This document shows, one piece after another, positions 27,954 through 37,319 of a stretch of DNA of 64,000 nt (its first letter is position 1; each line of letters opens with the position of its first letter). The stretch spans positions 186,001 through 250,000 of the forward strand of contig NZ_VIRF01000063.1 in assembly GCF_008107685.1 (NCBI RefSeq), read 5' to 3'. This DNA is from Novosphingobium sp. BW1 (GTDB lineage Bacteria; Pseudomonadota; Alphaproteobacteria; Sphingomonadales; Sphingomonadaceae). A program made the position numbers and the translations under genes. A model generated the notes under the pieces. It made no database searches, was not told the origin of the DNA, and saw only the letters and a program-made list of their open reading frames with translations.

Positions 27954-30900
27954 TTAGAAATCGACCTTCGCGCCGATGCGGAAGTAGCGGCCCATAAAGA
28001 GCGAACCCTGCCACGCGGCGTTGAACTGGTAGATGCCGTAGGCCGCGTTGGGATCGTACTTCGGCTTGCCGTCGAGGATGTTCATGACATCGGCGTAGAG
28101 CGTGAACTTGCCATCGCCGATCTTCGTCTCGGCGTGGCCGTCGAGGTTGAAGGTGCTGGGGCCATGGCACTGCACGGCACGGCCGCTGTCGGGGTAGGTC
28201 ACAAGCTGGCCGGCCGCGGCGCTGGCTTCGCAGTCCTTGTACTTGCCGCCGGCATCCGAGGCCGTGCTCGAATAGCCGCTGGTGTAGTACGCGGTGAGCG
28301 TCACGCTGGTGGTGTCGGCGAAGTCGAGCGTGTTCTGCCACGCAGCGCGGAAGCGCGGGGCGCCTGAGCACGACGTCCAGTTACAGCCACCCAGCGAACC
28401 GTCGAAGCGGTTGATCGTGCCGTCGATGTCCTGCTGCAGACGGATCAGGTACGAGGCCGTGGCGTTGGTACGCCAGGTGATTGTATCGGTGACCCCGAAG
28501 TAGGCCGAGCCCGAGACGTCGATACCCTTGCCGAGCATCGAGTTCGCGTTCTGGAACGAGCTGCCGACCTCGCCGATCAGCGGAAGCGCGCCCAGGTTCT
28601 CCGGATCGGGAGCCCCCTGCGTCACGGTGATGCCCGGCATGTCCACCTGGCCATTGTTGCCGTAGTAGGCAGCATAGAGCGCATCGGTGGGGTTCACCGA
28701 GGTGATCAGGTTCTTGATCTTGGTGCGCCAGTAATCGACCGTCAGCGTGATGTTGCGGGTCGGCTGGATCACCGCGCCGAAGGTGTACGAGGTCGACTTC
28801 TCGGACTTCAGGTCCGGGTTGCCGGCCGAGGTGATGCCCAGGTTGTAGCCGCCCTCGTAGTAGCCCGGGTTGCTGGCGTGGGCCGCGCAGAATTCCTCGT
28901 AGGCCGCGTTGCTGCAGTTGATGGTGGCGTTGATGTAGCCGGTCGAGGGCAGCTGGAACGATTCGTTCAGGTTCGGGGCGCGGAAGCCCTTGGTGAACGT
29001 GCCGCGCAGCTTCAGCTCGTCGATCGGTTGGAACTCGGCCTCGAACTTGGGCGCGAAGTTTTCCTGCCCGGTCGAGTAGTGGTCATACGAACCGTCGGCC
29101 TTCACGCGGAACTCGTCCACGATCGGCACCGAGATCTCGTAGGCCGCCGACCACACGTCGCGGTGACCCTTCACGCCAATGGCGTTGATGCCGTAGTAGC
29201 GGTCTGCTGGGTTGACGTCGTTGGGGGCGTTCGAGCTCGGGTTGTTGATCGACTCGTAGCGGTACTGGCCCTGGATTGCCACGTTGACCATGCCGCCCGG
29301 CAGCTCGAATACGTCCTTGCTGAGGGTCGCCATGACCTGCGCCAGTTTTGATGTTGCGCGCTTGTGCTGGTCGGGGAACACGCCCTGGATGGCTTCGGCC
29401 GAGTTGGCCGAGGGATCCATGAAGTTGTAGGTGCCCTGCGCCACCGCGTCCATCAGCCCCTGGGCGTTGATGTAGCCGGTGTTGGTGACATCCAGCGTCA
29501 CTTCCGAGGCGGTCGCGCCGATCATGTAGTCCCAACCGTCACCGAACGAACCGTCGACACCGCCCGAAATGCGGTAGGTCTTGGCGTTGGTGTATGTGTA
29601 GCGCGGCAAGTCGGGCATGCCGAGCAGGCGGGCTGACTGGCCCTGCGCCGCGAACAGGTTGTTCGGGTTGAGCGTGCCGTTGCTGGCGTTGCAGCCGGTG
29701 CCGGTCAGCTGGTTGTCCGCCGAAAGCGTGCCCACGCCATCCGCGCAGACATAGGCGGGCAGGTAGATCTGGCTGATGGTGACGCGGTCACCGCCCGCCG
29801 CGGTGCGCCCCGTCCAGCCCGAGGGGGCCATGCGGTTCGCGGTGGTCACGTTGTAGTAGTTGAACATCAGGAACGCCTCAGTGAGGTCGTTCAGACGCAC
29901 CGTGCCACGCAGCGTGCCGCCGATGCGCTTGGTGCGCGCGGTGTAGGCCTCGTAGTCGTTGGTGAGATCCTGCTGGCAGACGACCGAGGGGGTGCCGGCA
30001 ATGCCCTGGGCCTGCTGTTCGGGGGTGAGCGTGACCGCGTTCAGGCGGCCGCAACCTGCCGCCGGGTTGAGCAGCTGGTAGTCACCCTGCGCGACGTAGT
30101 TGCCGTCGGCGTCCTGCGTGAAGGGCTGGACAAAGGGAACGATGGTCGACTGGATGCCGTTGAAGCCGCCGTCATACTGGATGCCGTTGCGCACGTTGTT
30201 GGTGAGGCAGCCGTCTTCGGGACCGCCGCAGATCGAGGACTGGTCGGCCGTGCTCCACGGACCCGTGCGGGCCGAGAGGTCCATCGCCGCGTTCTTCTGA
30301 TATTCGAAGTTCGCGTAGATGTTGAAGCCCTGGTCGTCGAGATCGCCGTAGCCGTAAGTGCCGTTGATGCGCTGTTCGTCACCGTCGCCGCGCTGCGAAA
30401 CGCCCATCGAGGCATCGAGGTGCAGGCCCTGGATCTGGCGCTTCGAGATGACGTTGACCACACCGGCGATCGCGTCCGAGCCGTAGGTCGCCGAGGCGCC
30501 GTCGAGCAGGGTGTCGACGCGATCGACGATCGAGCCGGGCATCGAGTTGATGTCGACGATGTTGCGCTGGCCGTCGTCCGCAAGCGGGTAGTACGCGGTG
30601 CGCATGCCATCGAACAGGGTCAGTGTGTAGGCGTTGTTGAAGCCGCGCAGCGAGGGGGCGGTGGCGCCGGTGGTGAAGCCGTTGCCCGACCAGCTGGCCG
30701 GGATCGTGCCCGCGTTGTTGGCCGTCAGCGTCTGCAGCGTGTCGGCAACGGTCTTGATGCCGCGCTTCTCAAGATCGTCCGAGGTGATCGAGACGACCGG
30801 CGAGGCCGTGGCGGCCGCCGGGTTGCGGGTGATCGAGCCGGTGACGATGATGACATCGTCGGCGCCTTCGCGGGCGGCCGGGGCCGCAGCGGTGGCGTCC

Positions 30901-30986
30901 TGTGCCTGGGCGGTGCCGCACAACAGGGCAAATGCGGTCAGGCTGGTGGCGCCGCGCAGCGCTGCTTTCCGGAAAGTGGGTGTCAC
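27954..30986 (-). CDS. TonB-dependent outer membrane receptor
   Basis: A 1010-residue TonB-dependent receptor. A signal peptide ends near residue 28 (CGTAQAQ), then a TonB-box-like region (DDVIIVTGS) and a plug domain (about 45-190) precede the beta-barrel. A conserved barrel segment (NPDLKSEKSTSYTFG) lies in the last third, and the protein ends in Phe (RIGAKVDF), as expected for an outer-membrane protein. The size and style match sphingomonad receptors for plant or polymer-derived oligosaccharides or peptides. The ligand cannot be read. It is a monocistron behind a long AT-rich leader and ends at a strong terminator; no partner transporter or regulator is adjacent. Confidence 0.95.
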   Translation of the reverse strand: MTPTFRKAALRGATSLTAFALLCGTAQAQDATAAAPAAREGADDVIIVTGSITRNPAAATASPVVSITSDDLEKRGIKTVADTLQTLTANNAGTIPASWSGNGFTTGATAPSLRGFNNAYTLTLFDGMRTAYYPLADDGQRNIVDINSMPGSIVDRVDTLLDGASATYGSDAIAGVVNVISKRQIQGLHLDASMGVSQRGDGDEQRINGTYGYGDLDDQGFNIYANFEYQKNAAMDLSARTGPWSTADQSSICGGPEDGCLTNNVRNGIQYDGGFNGIQSTIVPFVQPFTQDADGNYVAQGDYQLLNPAAGCGRLNAVTLTPEQQAQGIAGTPSVVCQQDLTNDYEAYTARTKRIGGTLRGTVRLNDLTEAFLMFNYYNVTTANRMAPSGWTGRTAAGGDRVTISQIYLPAYVCADGVGTLSADNQLTGTGCNASNGTLNPNNLFAAQGQSARLLGMPDLPRYTYTNAKTYRISGGVDGSFGDGWDYMIGATASEVTLDVTNTGYINAQGLMDAVAQGTYNFMDPSANSAEAIQGVFPDQHKRATSKLAQVMATLSKDVFELPGGMVNVAIQGQYRYESINNPSSNAPNDVNPADRYYGINAIGVKGHRDVWSAAYEISVPIVDEFRVKADGSYDHYSTGQENFAPKFEAEFQPIDELKLRGTFTKGFRAPNLNESFQLPSTGYINATINCSNAAYEEFCAAHASNPGYYEGGYNLGITSAGNPDLKSEKSTSYTFGAVIQPTRNITLTVDYWRTKIKNLITSVNPTDALYAAYYGNNGQVDMPGITVTQGAPDPENLGALPLIGEVGSSFQNANSMLGKGIDVSGSAYFGVTDTITWRTNATASYLIRLQQDIDGTINRFDGSLGGCNWTSCSGAPRFRAAWQNTLDFADTTSVTLTAYYTSGYSSTASDAGGKYKDCEASAAAGQLVTYPDSGRAVQCHGPSTFNLDGHAETKIGDGKFTLYADVMNILDGKPKYDPNAAYGIYQFNAAWQGSLFMGRYFRIGAKVDF

Positions 30987-31542
30987 GTAGTTGTCCTTGT
31001 CCCTTGGAGCCGGGCAGCGTGGGGGGCTGGGGGATCCCGGTTCGGTTGCAGGGCTCCGCGATCAGGAGACGCGAAAGCCGTGAGCGCTGCCTGTTGGCGG
31101 TCGGGGCAAAGACGTTCAACGCTTTTGGAAATATTTAAGAAATATATTCATGAGGCGTTGCAATCATGCAACGCTTTGATTTTTTTTAAAAAATGTATCC
31201 ATTTGCGGGATTATTCCAACAGGACAGGTGGAATTTAGAAACAATCTGCAATAAATAGTTCATGTGCCCGAAGGGAGGAATTGTACGACGCAATATTTGC
31301 AGAAGAACATATATCGTTCCTCTTTAAAGTTCGATTGCGAATGTCAACTTATGAGGGGAATGTCCTATGGGTTTTTCAGGGGCGCAGTGTGATGAACAAA
31401 ATTGCCATAAATTTGCAATAAAATTTCCCGCTGTGCCAAGAACTGTTGCGTTGCCAGGTCTCTTCGTTCCCACGCCATCCCGAGCGTCCGGCGGCCGTCA
31501 AAGGCAAGACCCGGATCTGCTGACCCGGCCATCCACGGTCGG
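30987..31542. other. AT-rich leader upstream of the TonB receptor
   Basis: About 556 bases without a convincing gene. The part from about 31120 to 31440 is much richer in AT than anything else in the window, with runs such as TTTTTTTTAAAAAA. It holds a perfect inverted repeat at 31155-31174. It is a likely promoter/regulatory region for the receptor on the minus strand, or a scar from element insertion on its right side. Confidence 0.6.
31155..31174. promoter_or_regulatory. Perfect inverted repeat in the TonB receptor leader
   Basis: GCGTTGCA-ATCA-TGCAACGC, an 8-bp perfect inverted repeat, about 170-190 bases upstream of the receptor start. It could be an operator for a LacI/GntR-type repressor. 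On the plus strand the following TTTGATTTTTTTT also makes it look like an intrinsic terminator. Confidence 0.45.
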
Positions 31543-32008
31543 TCAGAACACCTTGAAGCCGACCAGCGGAGTGCGTCCCGGGCCGGGAGGGCCGAGTTGC
31601 GGGGTGAGGATTTCGTCGGTGAGATTGGCCAAGTTGACGAAGAGTTGCAGCGGCAGGCTCGGCCCCTGAAGGGTGGTGGCGCGGTTGAGCGGAACGAGCG
31701 CGCCGCCTGCATTGGCCGACCAGGCGCGTCCGATGTGCCGTGCGCGCAGCCATCCGGCGATACCTGCCTGACCCGTGTCGCGCGCGGTTATCATAGCGAG
31801 AAGGGCAGGATGCTCGGCAATGCGGTTGATCTGGCCTGGCGGGGAATCCTTGCGGCGGGTGCGCGTCCAAGTCACGTTCCCGCTCAGGGCAAAGGCTTCG
31901 CTGGCCTGCCAGTTGCCCCCGGCCTCGAGCCCCTTCACGTGCGAAGCTGAAAGGCTGATGCGCTGGCGCAGGCCGTCGACCCGGCGCTGGTCCATGGTGT
32001 CGTCAAGC
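31543..32008 (-). pseudogene. C-terminal remnant of a TonB-dependent receptor, truncated by an IS5-type element
   Basis: The minus strand encodes about 155 residues resembling the end of a TonB receptor barrel: GLEAGGNWQASEAFALSGN, LQLFVNLANLTDE and a terminal GFKVF with Phe last. The reading frame runs without change into the IS end at 32009, so the 5' part of the gene has been lost. It converges with no intact gene and has no start of its own. Confidence 0.78.
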
Positions 32009-32395
32009 GGCTTTGTTGCGCAAATCGGTCGCCGATCAGCACTCGGCCTTTGATGACATTCGGATGCGCGACACGCTGCGTTTGAGGCCTTCCGAGCCTG
32101 GAGAAACGGTTGAGGATGGCGCCATGGCACCGGCATCGCATGCGGCAATAGTTTCGTGACAGGTTCTTGTGTCGAAGGCGCCATCGGCACTGAGGCCCGC
32201 GCTTGCCGGTGGGCGCGGACAGCCACTGCATCCCGGGATCAAACCAGACTTGCAGCGAACCTCTCTGCGCCAGCTATGCGTTGTAGGACTTCCCGTTCGT
32301 CGTGCGGTAACGCGCCCGGGGCGGTCTGCTCATCACCGTCCCTTAACCAACTGGATTCACCAACGGAATCCCTCCGTCATTTTCGTAGCAAAGCC
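32009..32395 (-). mobile_element. Internally deleted IS5-type element, 387 bp, both ends present
   Basis: One end reads GGCTTTGTTGCGCAAA (32009-32024), the same as both ends of the element at 49227-50249. The other end is a degenerate version (TTTTCGTAGCAAAGCC, ending 32395). Short stretches match the transposase ends of the larger copy in the reverse direction, but most of the centre is missing. Transposition would have to be driven in trans. It lies between two receptor remnants of opposite orientation. Confidence 0.8.
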
Positions 32396-32586
32396 ACCAG
32401 CAGGGCATTTCGGATTCGCACGAGGACGTGCTCGCCACCAACCGCACGCAGATGGCTTATGCGCAGGATCCGGTGCCCTACGGCAAGGGCCCATTCGACA
32501 ATTCGAACCCCGATCCGGGCGTGAACCCGACGCTCTACGAGTACTTGGGAGGCGCCTGCCGCGTGGGCGTGCGCATAAACATGTAA
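32396..32586 (+). pseudogene. C-terminal remnant of a second TonB-dependent receptor
   Basis: The frame from 32398 reads ISDSHEDVLATNRTQM, then NSNPDPGVNPTLYEYLGG and a terminal CRVGVRINM with stop at 32584-32586. The strand-like end and content resemble the last 60 residues of a sphingomonad receptor. There is no start; the 5' side is cut by the IS element. Its orientation is opposite to the remnant on the other side, so they are two different genes. Confidence 0.6.
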
Positions 32587-32812
32587 TGACCTCCAGCCCC
32601 CTGTTCGTCGCCTGCGAAAGTGGGCGATGAGCAGGGGTAAGGGAGCGCTGGCTTCACGGGGGGGATGACATGGCAGGAAAAGGCAGGGCTCCCCGGGACC
32701 TGGAACAGTGCGTTCGCCGATCCCGGCTTCCTGACCAAGGCCTGCTCTATGCTGCGTTGCTGCAGGTCCTGGGACTATACGGCCCGCGCTGGCACAGGAG
32801 GCGGCAACCTCC

Positions 32813-33223
32813 GTGGCAAGCCCGGCTCGCGTCGCTGACGGTTTCACCTTCGGGGCCTCGGGCGATCCCAAGGCGGTCGGCGATGCGGTGGCGATGGGCA
32901 TCGACCGTATCAGCCATGCCAACAATCACACCACAGATTGGGGCGTGGAGGGGCTTCGCGCTACGTTCGGTTATCTGGATGCAGCGGGGCTCGTTCAATC
33001 GGGTATCGGGCGCAATCTCGCGGTAGCGCGATTGCCCGCTTCCGCCCGTTTGTCCCGCGCGCCACGCTTGACCTGCGCGCCGTGCACGACGACGAATTCC
33101 GACACTGCTTGTTCGCGCGCGTGTGATTTCGTGATCGGGCACCAGCTCTGGCAGGATCCGGGTTTCGCCTGGAAGCCCATCGGTTCGGGCCGGGTGGGCA
33201 TTCTCATCCGCTCGGACATGTAG
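32813..33223 (+). pseudogene. CapA-like (poly-gamma-glutamate synthesis/metallophosphatase) remnant
   Basis: Residues from about 25 to 75 of this 136-codon frame read ISHANNHTTDWGVEGLR and then LDAAGLVQSGIGRNLAVAR. This is the conserved NNHxxDWGxxG core of CapA-family metallophosphoesterases. The usual N-terminal part with the first metal ligands is missing or out of frame, and the C-terminal part does not follow the family. The preceding 220 bases have no convincing frame. It lies just after a receptor remnant in the same direction, suggesting a decayed receptor-CapA pair. Confidence 0.6.
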
Positions 33224-33269
33224 GACGGCGGCGCCTCAATCGCGCGGACAAGTCTTCGCGACTATGAGG

Positions 33270-34760
33270 TCATCCGTTGCTCGCGGTTTCGTCTGGCGAG
33301 CCGGCAAGTCGCCGGGCGAGGATCACCATCGCCCAGGTGTCGCGGGTGCAATAGGCCCGCAGCGCCTCTTCCAGCGCGTGGCGGCGCTCAGGCGATGTGT
33401 CGGGCGAACTCGCTTCCAGAAAACTGTCCTGGGCCATCGCACCGTCCTGAACGGCGAGCTGCGTGTAGGCAAGTTCCGGGGCAATCGTGGGCAGCACCGC
33501 CTTGATCGACCAGGAGCCACGCTGTTCGCGGTGGTACCAATGGTTGCGGGTGACGGGCAATAGGTCGACCGTGCGCTCGGCCCGCGCCATCAGTGGGGCT
33601 TCGAATTCCGGAACCTGGCGTGCCAGCGCGCGCAGGATCGCGCGCTCGAAACCGGCGTTGTAGGCAATGATGGTCGCGTTGGGGGGGATCGTGCGCGCCA
33701 GTGCCTCGGCGCAGCCCGGCCGCGGGTCGCTGCCATCGACGCACAGGTATTGATGGTGGGTCATTGTGCCATCGGTCTGCTCGAGGTGGAGCGAGAACTG
33801 GAAGGGCACCTGCTGGTAGGGTTTGGTACCCGCCCAGAGCGGAACCGAGGCGGCAATCGTCTCGAAATCGAGCCAGGCGCGCGGCCATCTCCAGGAGGCC
33901 ATGGCGCGGCGCGCCCCTTGGGTGTCATGGTAGGGTTTCCCGCTCTGGGTGGCCGCTACGATGCGGGCCTCACGCGGCTTGGTCATGGTCGCCGGGTCGA
34001 GTTCGAGAAGGTGGCACACGCCCTTGCGGGCCCACTTGCGTCCACCTCCGTCCGGCAGAAGCATGACCGGCCATTCGGGCGCGTCCTCCAGCGCTCGGCA
34101 ATGCGGGGCGAAGGGGCAGGGCGCAGGCTTGCGGCAATGTGGGCCGGTCGGGCAGTTTGGTTCTGCTCCCGAAACGATCCCGCGGACTTCCCCGAGCCGA
34201 TCAGCCACGTCGGATTGCTGCGCGCGCGCGGAGGCGGTGACGTCGGTGTCGGTGAAGAGGCCGCGATACTCTCCCGGCGTTTCGAGCACGAAATCGGGGG
34301 CGATATGGCGGATCATGGCGCGCGAGATCGGTACCCCGCACTGTTCGACGGTCCACATCTGGGCCGCCAGCCTGGCGACATGGTGGGGCTTGGGCTTGGT
34401 GGTTCTGTGGACGGTGGTAAGCCGCCAGCGCTCCGGTGCCAGGGGATCGCGAGTGAGCAGGTCCACATCGGCAACGAGGCCTTCGTGGACGAAGCGGGCC
34501 TCGAAGACAGGACCCGGGTGTCCGGCGGAGAGGATCTGGCGGGTACGTCGCAGGGCCGCATCGTGGCTTTCGTGTGGGCCAAGCCGCGTGCCGGCGTCTT
34601 CCTGCTCACGGGCAAGTTCGTGAATGTCGAAGGGCGCGCTCTCGAAATGGGGCGTGGCTCGCGCCAACTCGGGGCGATGAACCTCCAGCCAGAGACGACG
34701 CGGGCACTGGGCCAGCGCGGCCAGATGGCGCGGGCGCAGCAGCCGGTCAGGCCCGGGCAA
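33270..34760 (-). CDS. DUF2779-type nuclease-like protein
   Basis: A 496-residue protein. The N-terminal half is Cys-bearing (CPTGPHCRKPAPCPF), reminiscent of the iron-sulfur cysteines seen in AddB/Cas4-like PD-(D/E)xK nucleases. The C-terminal domain has WLDFETI, IIAYNAGFERAIL and AYCTRDTWAMV, the DEDD-type 3'-5' exonuclease pattern typical of DUF2779. The biological role is unknown. The start is a TTG at 34760, the first in-frame initiation codon, with no obvious ribosome binding site. It lies beside a tRNA-Leu gene on the same strand, next to the decayed IS zone. Confidence 0.78.
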   Translation of the reverse strand: MPGPDRLLRPRHLAALAQCPRRLWLEVHRPELARATPHFESAPFDIHELAREQEDAGTRLGPHESHDAALRRTRQILSAGHPGPVFEARFVHEGLVADVDLLTRDPLAPERWRLTTVHRTTKPKPHHVARLAAQMWTVEQCGVPISRAMIRHIAPDFVLETPGEYRGLFTDTDVTASARAQQSDVADRLGEVRGIVSGAEPNCPTGPHCRKPAPCPFAPHCRALEDAPEWPVMLLPDGGGRKWARKGVCHLLELDPATMTKPREARIVAATQSGKPYHDTQGARRAMASWRWPRAWLDFETIAASVPLWAGTKPYQQVPFQFSLHLEQTDGTMTHHQYLCVDGSDPRPGCAEALARTIPPNATIIAYNAGFERAILRALARQVPEFEAPLMARAERTVDLLPVTRNHWYHREQRGSWSIKAVLPTIAPELAYTQLAVQDGAMAQDSFLEASSPDTSPERRHALEEALRAYCTRDTWAMVILARRLAGSPDETASNG

Positions 34761-34836
34761 TGTGAGGATCGAAAGCAGGCATCGGCAAGGAGCGCTCCAC
34801 AGGCAGGCCGTGCTCGGCCATCCTGGACAGGCTTTG

Positions 34837-34921
34837 TGGTGCGGGCGGCGGGACTCGAACCCGCACGATCAAGGATCAGGGGATTTTAAGTCCCCGGCGT
34901 CTACCATTCCGCCACGCCCGC
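34837..34921 (-). tRNA. tRNA-Leu (anticodon TAA)
   Basis: On the minus strand the sequence begins GCGGGCGTGGCGGAATGGTA, has a D-arm, and an anticodon stem-loop GGGGACTTAAAATCCCC with anticodon TAA. A variable arm and the TPsiC arm GGGTTCGAGTCCC follow, and the acceptor stem GCGGGCG/CGCCCGC closes. The 3' CCA is encoded (34837-34839). No duplicated tRNA end (attachment site) was seen nearby. Confidence 0.97.
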
Positions 34922-35029
34922 ACAGGCGTGGGCTGCGATCTGGCAGATCGCGGGGCCGACGGCAACGAGGAACTTGCGAGGAACTTGCAGGCACGCGCGA
35001 CGCGTCGGGCCCCGGCGCGTCCGACCTGG

Positions 35030-35311
35030 TCAGGTAACGTTGAGGCGCGCGCGCATTTCCTTGCCCGGCTTAAAGTAGGGGACCCGCTTCTCGGGGACCT
35101 CCACGCTTTCGCCGGTGCGCGGGTTGCGGCCCACGCGGCTGTCGCGGTGGCGCGTCGAGAAGGCACCGAAGCCGCGTAGTTCCACGCGTCCGCCGTCGGC
35201 GAGACGCTGGCCGATTTCGTTGAAGAAAGTGTCGAGCGCGCTTTCCACGTCCTCGGCGCGCAGTTCAGGATTTTCCTTGGCGAGTGCCTGCAGCAGTTCG
35301 GATCTGATCAT
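35030..35311 (-). CDS. ihfB: Integration host factor subunit beta
   Basis: A 93-residue DNA-bending protein. The N-terminus [17 protein letters not shown], then [17 protein letters not shown] and GRNPRTGES (the beta-ribbon arm with the Pro that intercalates into DNA) are characteristic of IHF-beta. The ATG at 35311 is preferred over an upstream codon at 35323. A GGGGGAT lies upstream. It is upstream of the tRNA on the same strand. Confidence 0.95.
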   Translation of the reverse strand: MIRSELLQALAKENPELRAEDVESALDTFFNEIGQRLADGGRVELRGFGAFSTRHRDSRVGRNPRTGESVEVPEKRVPYFKPGKEMRARLNVT

Positions 35312-35665
35312 TGCATCCCCCAATGGCGCCGGGTCCGACTACGCCGGACATTCCGGAACTGGTTCCAACAGCGGTCCGAAAAAAGAACCGCACCCCTTCG
35401 AATCATAAAATTGCGTATTCAAACGTCCGCGTCGAAAGGGAAAATGCCATTTCATGGCGAATGACGCAACGCCTAACCTTTGTCCGTCGATTTCCGGGCC
35501 GAATCGCTGGCCTTCGCGCCGCGAGATGGGTGTGCAGGAGGCAAGGTCCCCTCTTCACAATGACCGTTTTGGCGCTAGGCTCGCCGGTCATACGCGGCCC
35601 GCGCCCCTTCGCTGTGCGGCGCACAGGGCCGAACAACACGATCAATCAAGGGAATTCCGGGGTCG
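35312..35665. other. Intergenic region between divergent ihfB and POT transporter
   Basis: About 354 bases carrying the promoters of two divergent genes. No convincing protein or RNA gene was seen. Small open frames on both strands lack ribosome binding sites. Confidence 0.5.
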
Positions 35666-37252
35666 ATGGCGACACACTATGCCGAAAGCGGGGATGCCCG
35701 TGGCACCATATTGGGGCATCCGAAAGGCCTCTTCGTTCTGTTCTTTGCCGAGATGTGGGAGCGCTTCTCCTACTACGGCATGCGCGCGCTGCTCATTTTC
35801 TACCTGACCAAGCATTGGCTTTTCTCGGACGGGGAAGCGGGTGTCATCTACGGCGCCTACACCGCTCTCGTATACATCACCCCGGTGCTCGGCGGCTATC
35901 TTGCCGACCGCTACCTGGGGCAGCGCAAGGCGGTGGCCTACGGCGCGATACTTCTGACATTCGGCCATTTCCTGATGGGCTTCGAAGGTTCGGGCGGACA
36001 GGACGCGGCCAGCCTCAACGTGTTCTGGCTGGCGCTGGCCTTCATCATCGTGGGTTCCGGTTTCCTGAAGGCGAACATCTCGGTGATCGTCGGCCAACTC
36101 TACCCGCGCACCGATGCGCGCCGCGATCCGGCCTACACCATCTTCTACATGGGCATTAACCTGGGTGCCTTCCTCGGTTCGCTGCTGTGCGGCTACCTGG
36201 GCGAGGTTTACGGCTGGTCCTATGGCTTTGGCGCGGCGGGCGTGGGCATGCTGCTCGGACTTGTCGTCTTCGTCGTCTTCAAGCCGCTCCTGATGGGGCG
36301 CGGCGAAGCGCCCAAGCCGCTCTCGAAGGGCTTTGAATGGGCGCTCTACGGCGTGGGTCTCGTGGCCGTGCTGGCGTGCTGGTGGCTGGTGCAGAACCAG
36401 GCCGTGGTCGGCACGCTGCTCGGCGTCTTTGGTGGGCTCCTGGTCCTGGGCGTGATCCTCTACTCGGTCGTAAAGCTGCCCGGACATGACCGGGACCGTA
36501 TCTTCGCGGCGCTGTTCCTGATCTTCGTGTCGATCGTGTTCTGGGCGCTGTTCGAGCAGGCGGGCAACTCGCTCTCGCTCTTCACCGACCGCGAAGTTGA
36601 TCGCAACATGCTCGGCTTCGAGGCGCCCGCCTCAATGTTCCAGTCGCTGAATGCGGCCTATATCTTCCTGCTCGCCCCGCTCTTCGCCGGGATCTGGACG
36701 ATGCTGGGACGCCGCGGGTTTGAGCCCTCGGCCCCGTTCAAGTTCGGCCTTGGTGTCATCCAGGTCGGCCTTGGCTTCCTCGTTCTCGTCTGGGGGGCGA
36801 AGGCTGCGGGAATGGACAACGCTGTGCCGGTGCTTTTCATTTTCCTGATCTATCTCCTCCACACCACAGGAGAGCTTTGCCTCTCCCCGGTCGGCCTTTC
36901 GGCGATGAACCGGCTGGCGCCTGCGCACATGGCCTCGCTCATCATGGGCACCTGGTTCTTCGCTTCGGCGACGGGCAACTTCGCGGCGGGTCTCATCTCG
37001 CAGGCGGCAGGCGGCGATGGCCTCGAAGGCGGCGAAGCGGGTAAAGAACTGGTGCTGGGCGTCTACAATACCGTGGGTTGGTATGGCGTCGGGATCGGCG
37101 TCGCCGTCCTCGTTCTCAGCCCGCTGGTGAAGCGCCTCATGCACCTCGACAGCTTGCGCGACGACGGCGCGGAGGACGATCTTGCCGGGCAGGGCGAAGC
37201 GGGCCTCGAAGCCCAGGAAGGCGGCGTTCACCCCGAGGTGCAGCCAAACTAA
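35666..37252 (+). CDS. Proton-dependent oligopeptide transporter (POT/PTR2 family)
   Basis: A 528-residue transporter with about 14 membrane segments. The N-terminal signature AEMWERFSYYGMRALL carries the ExxERFxYYG proton-coupling motif of the POT family, and GGYLADRYLGQRK is the family's second signature. It imports di- and tripeptides with H+. The C-terminal tail is polar. It is monocistronic, ending at a strong terminator. Confidence 0.93.
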   Translation: MATHYAESGDARGTILGHPKGLFVLFFAEMWERFSYYGMRALLIFYLTKHWLFSDGEAGVIYGAYTALVYITPVLGGYLADRYLGQRKAVAYGAILLTFGHFLMGFEGSGGQDAASLNVFWLALAFIIVGSGFLKANISVIVGQLYPRTDARRDPAYTIFYMGINLGAFLGSLLCGYLGEVYGWSYGFGAAGVGMLLGLVVFVVFKPLLMGRGEAPKPLSKGFEWALYGVGLVAVLACWWLVQNQAVVGTLLGVFGGLLVLGVILYSVVKLPGHDRDRIFAALFLIFVSIVFWALFEQAGNSLSLFTDREVDRNMLGFEAPASMFQSLNAAYIFLLAPLFAGIWTMLGRRGFEPSAPFKFGLGVIQVGLGFLVLVWGAKAAGMDNAVPVLFIFLIYLLHTTGELCLSPVGLSAMNRLAPAHMASLIMGTWFFASATGNFAAGLISQAAGGDGLEGGEAGKELVLGVYNTVGWYGVGIGVAVLVLSPLVKRLMHLDSLRDDGAEDDLAGQGEAGLEAQEGGVHPEVQPN

Positions 37253-37265
37253 GGACACACACATT

Positions 37266-37293
37266 CCGGCCCGGTCAGTGATGACCGGGCCGG
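37266..37293 (+). terminator. Intrinsic terminator after the POT transporter
   Basis: Perfect 12-bp stem CCGGCCCGGTCA / TGACCGGGCCGG with a 4-nt loop GTGA, followed by AGTTCTTT. Confidence 0.92.
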
Positions 37294-37319
37294 AGTTCTT
37301 TCAAGCAGGGGCATGACAC

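Noticed and set aside
34837-35030. tRNA-Leu as an integration site
   Set aside because: No second copy of the tRNA 3' end and no integrase gene occur in the window.
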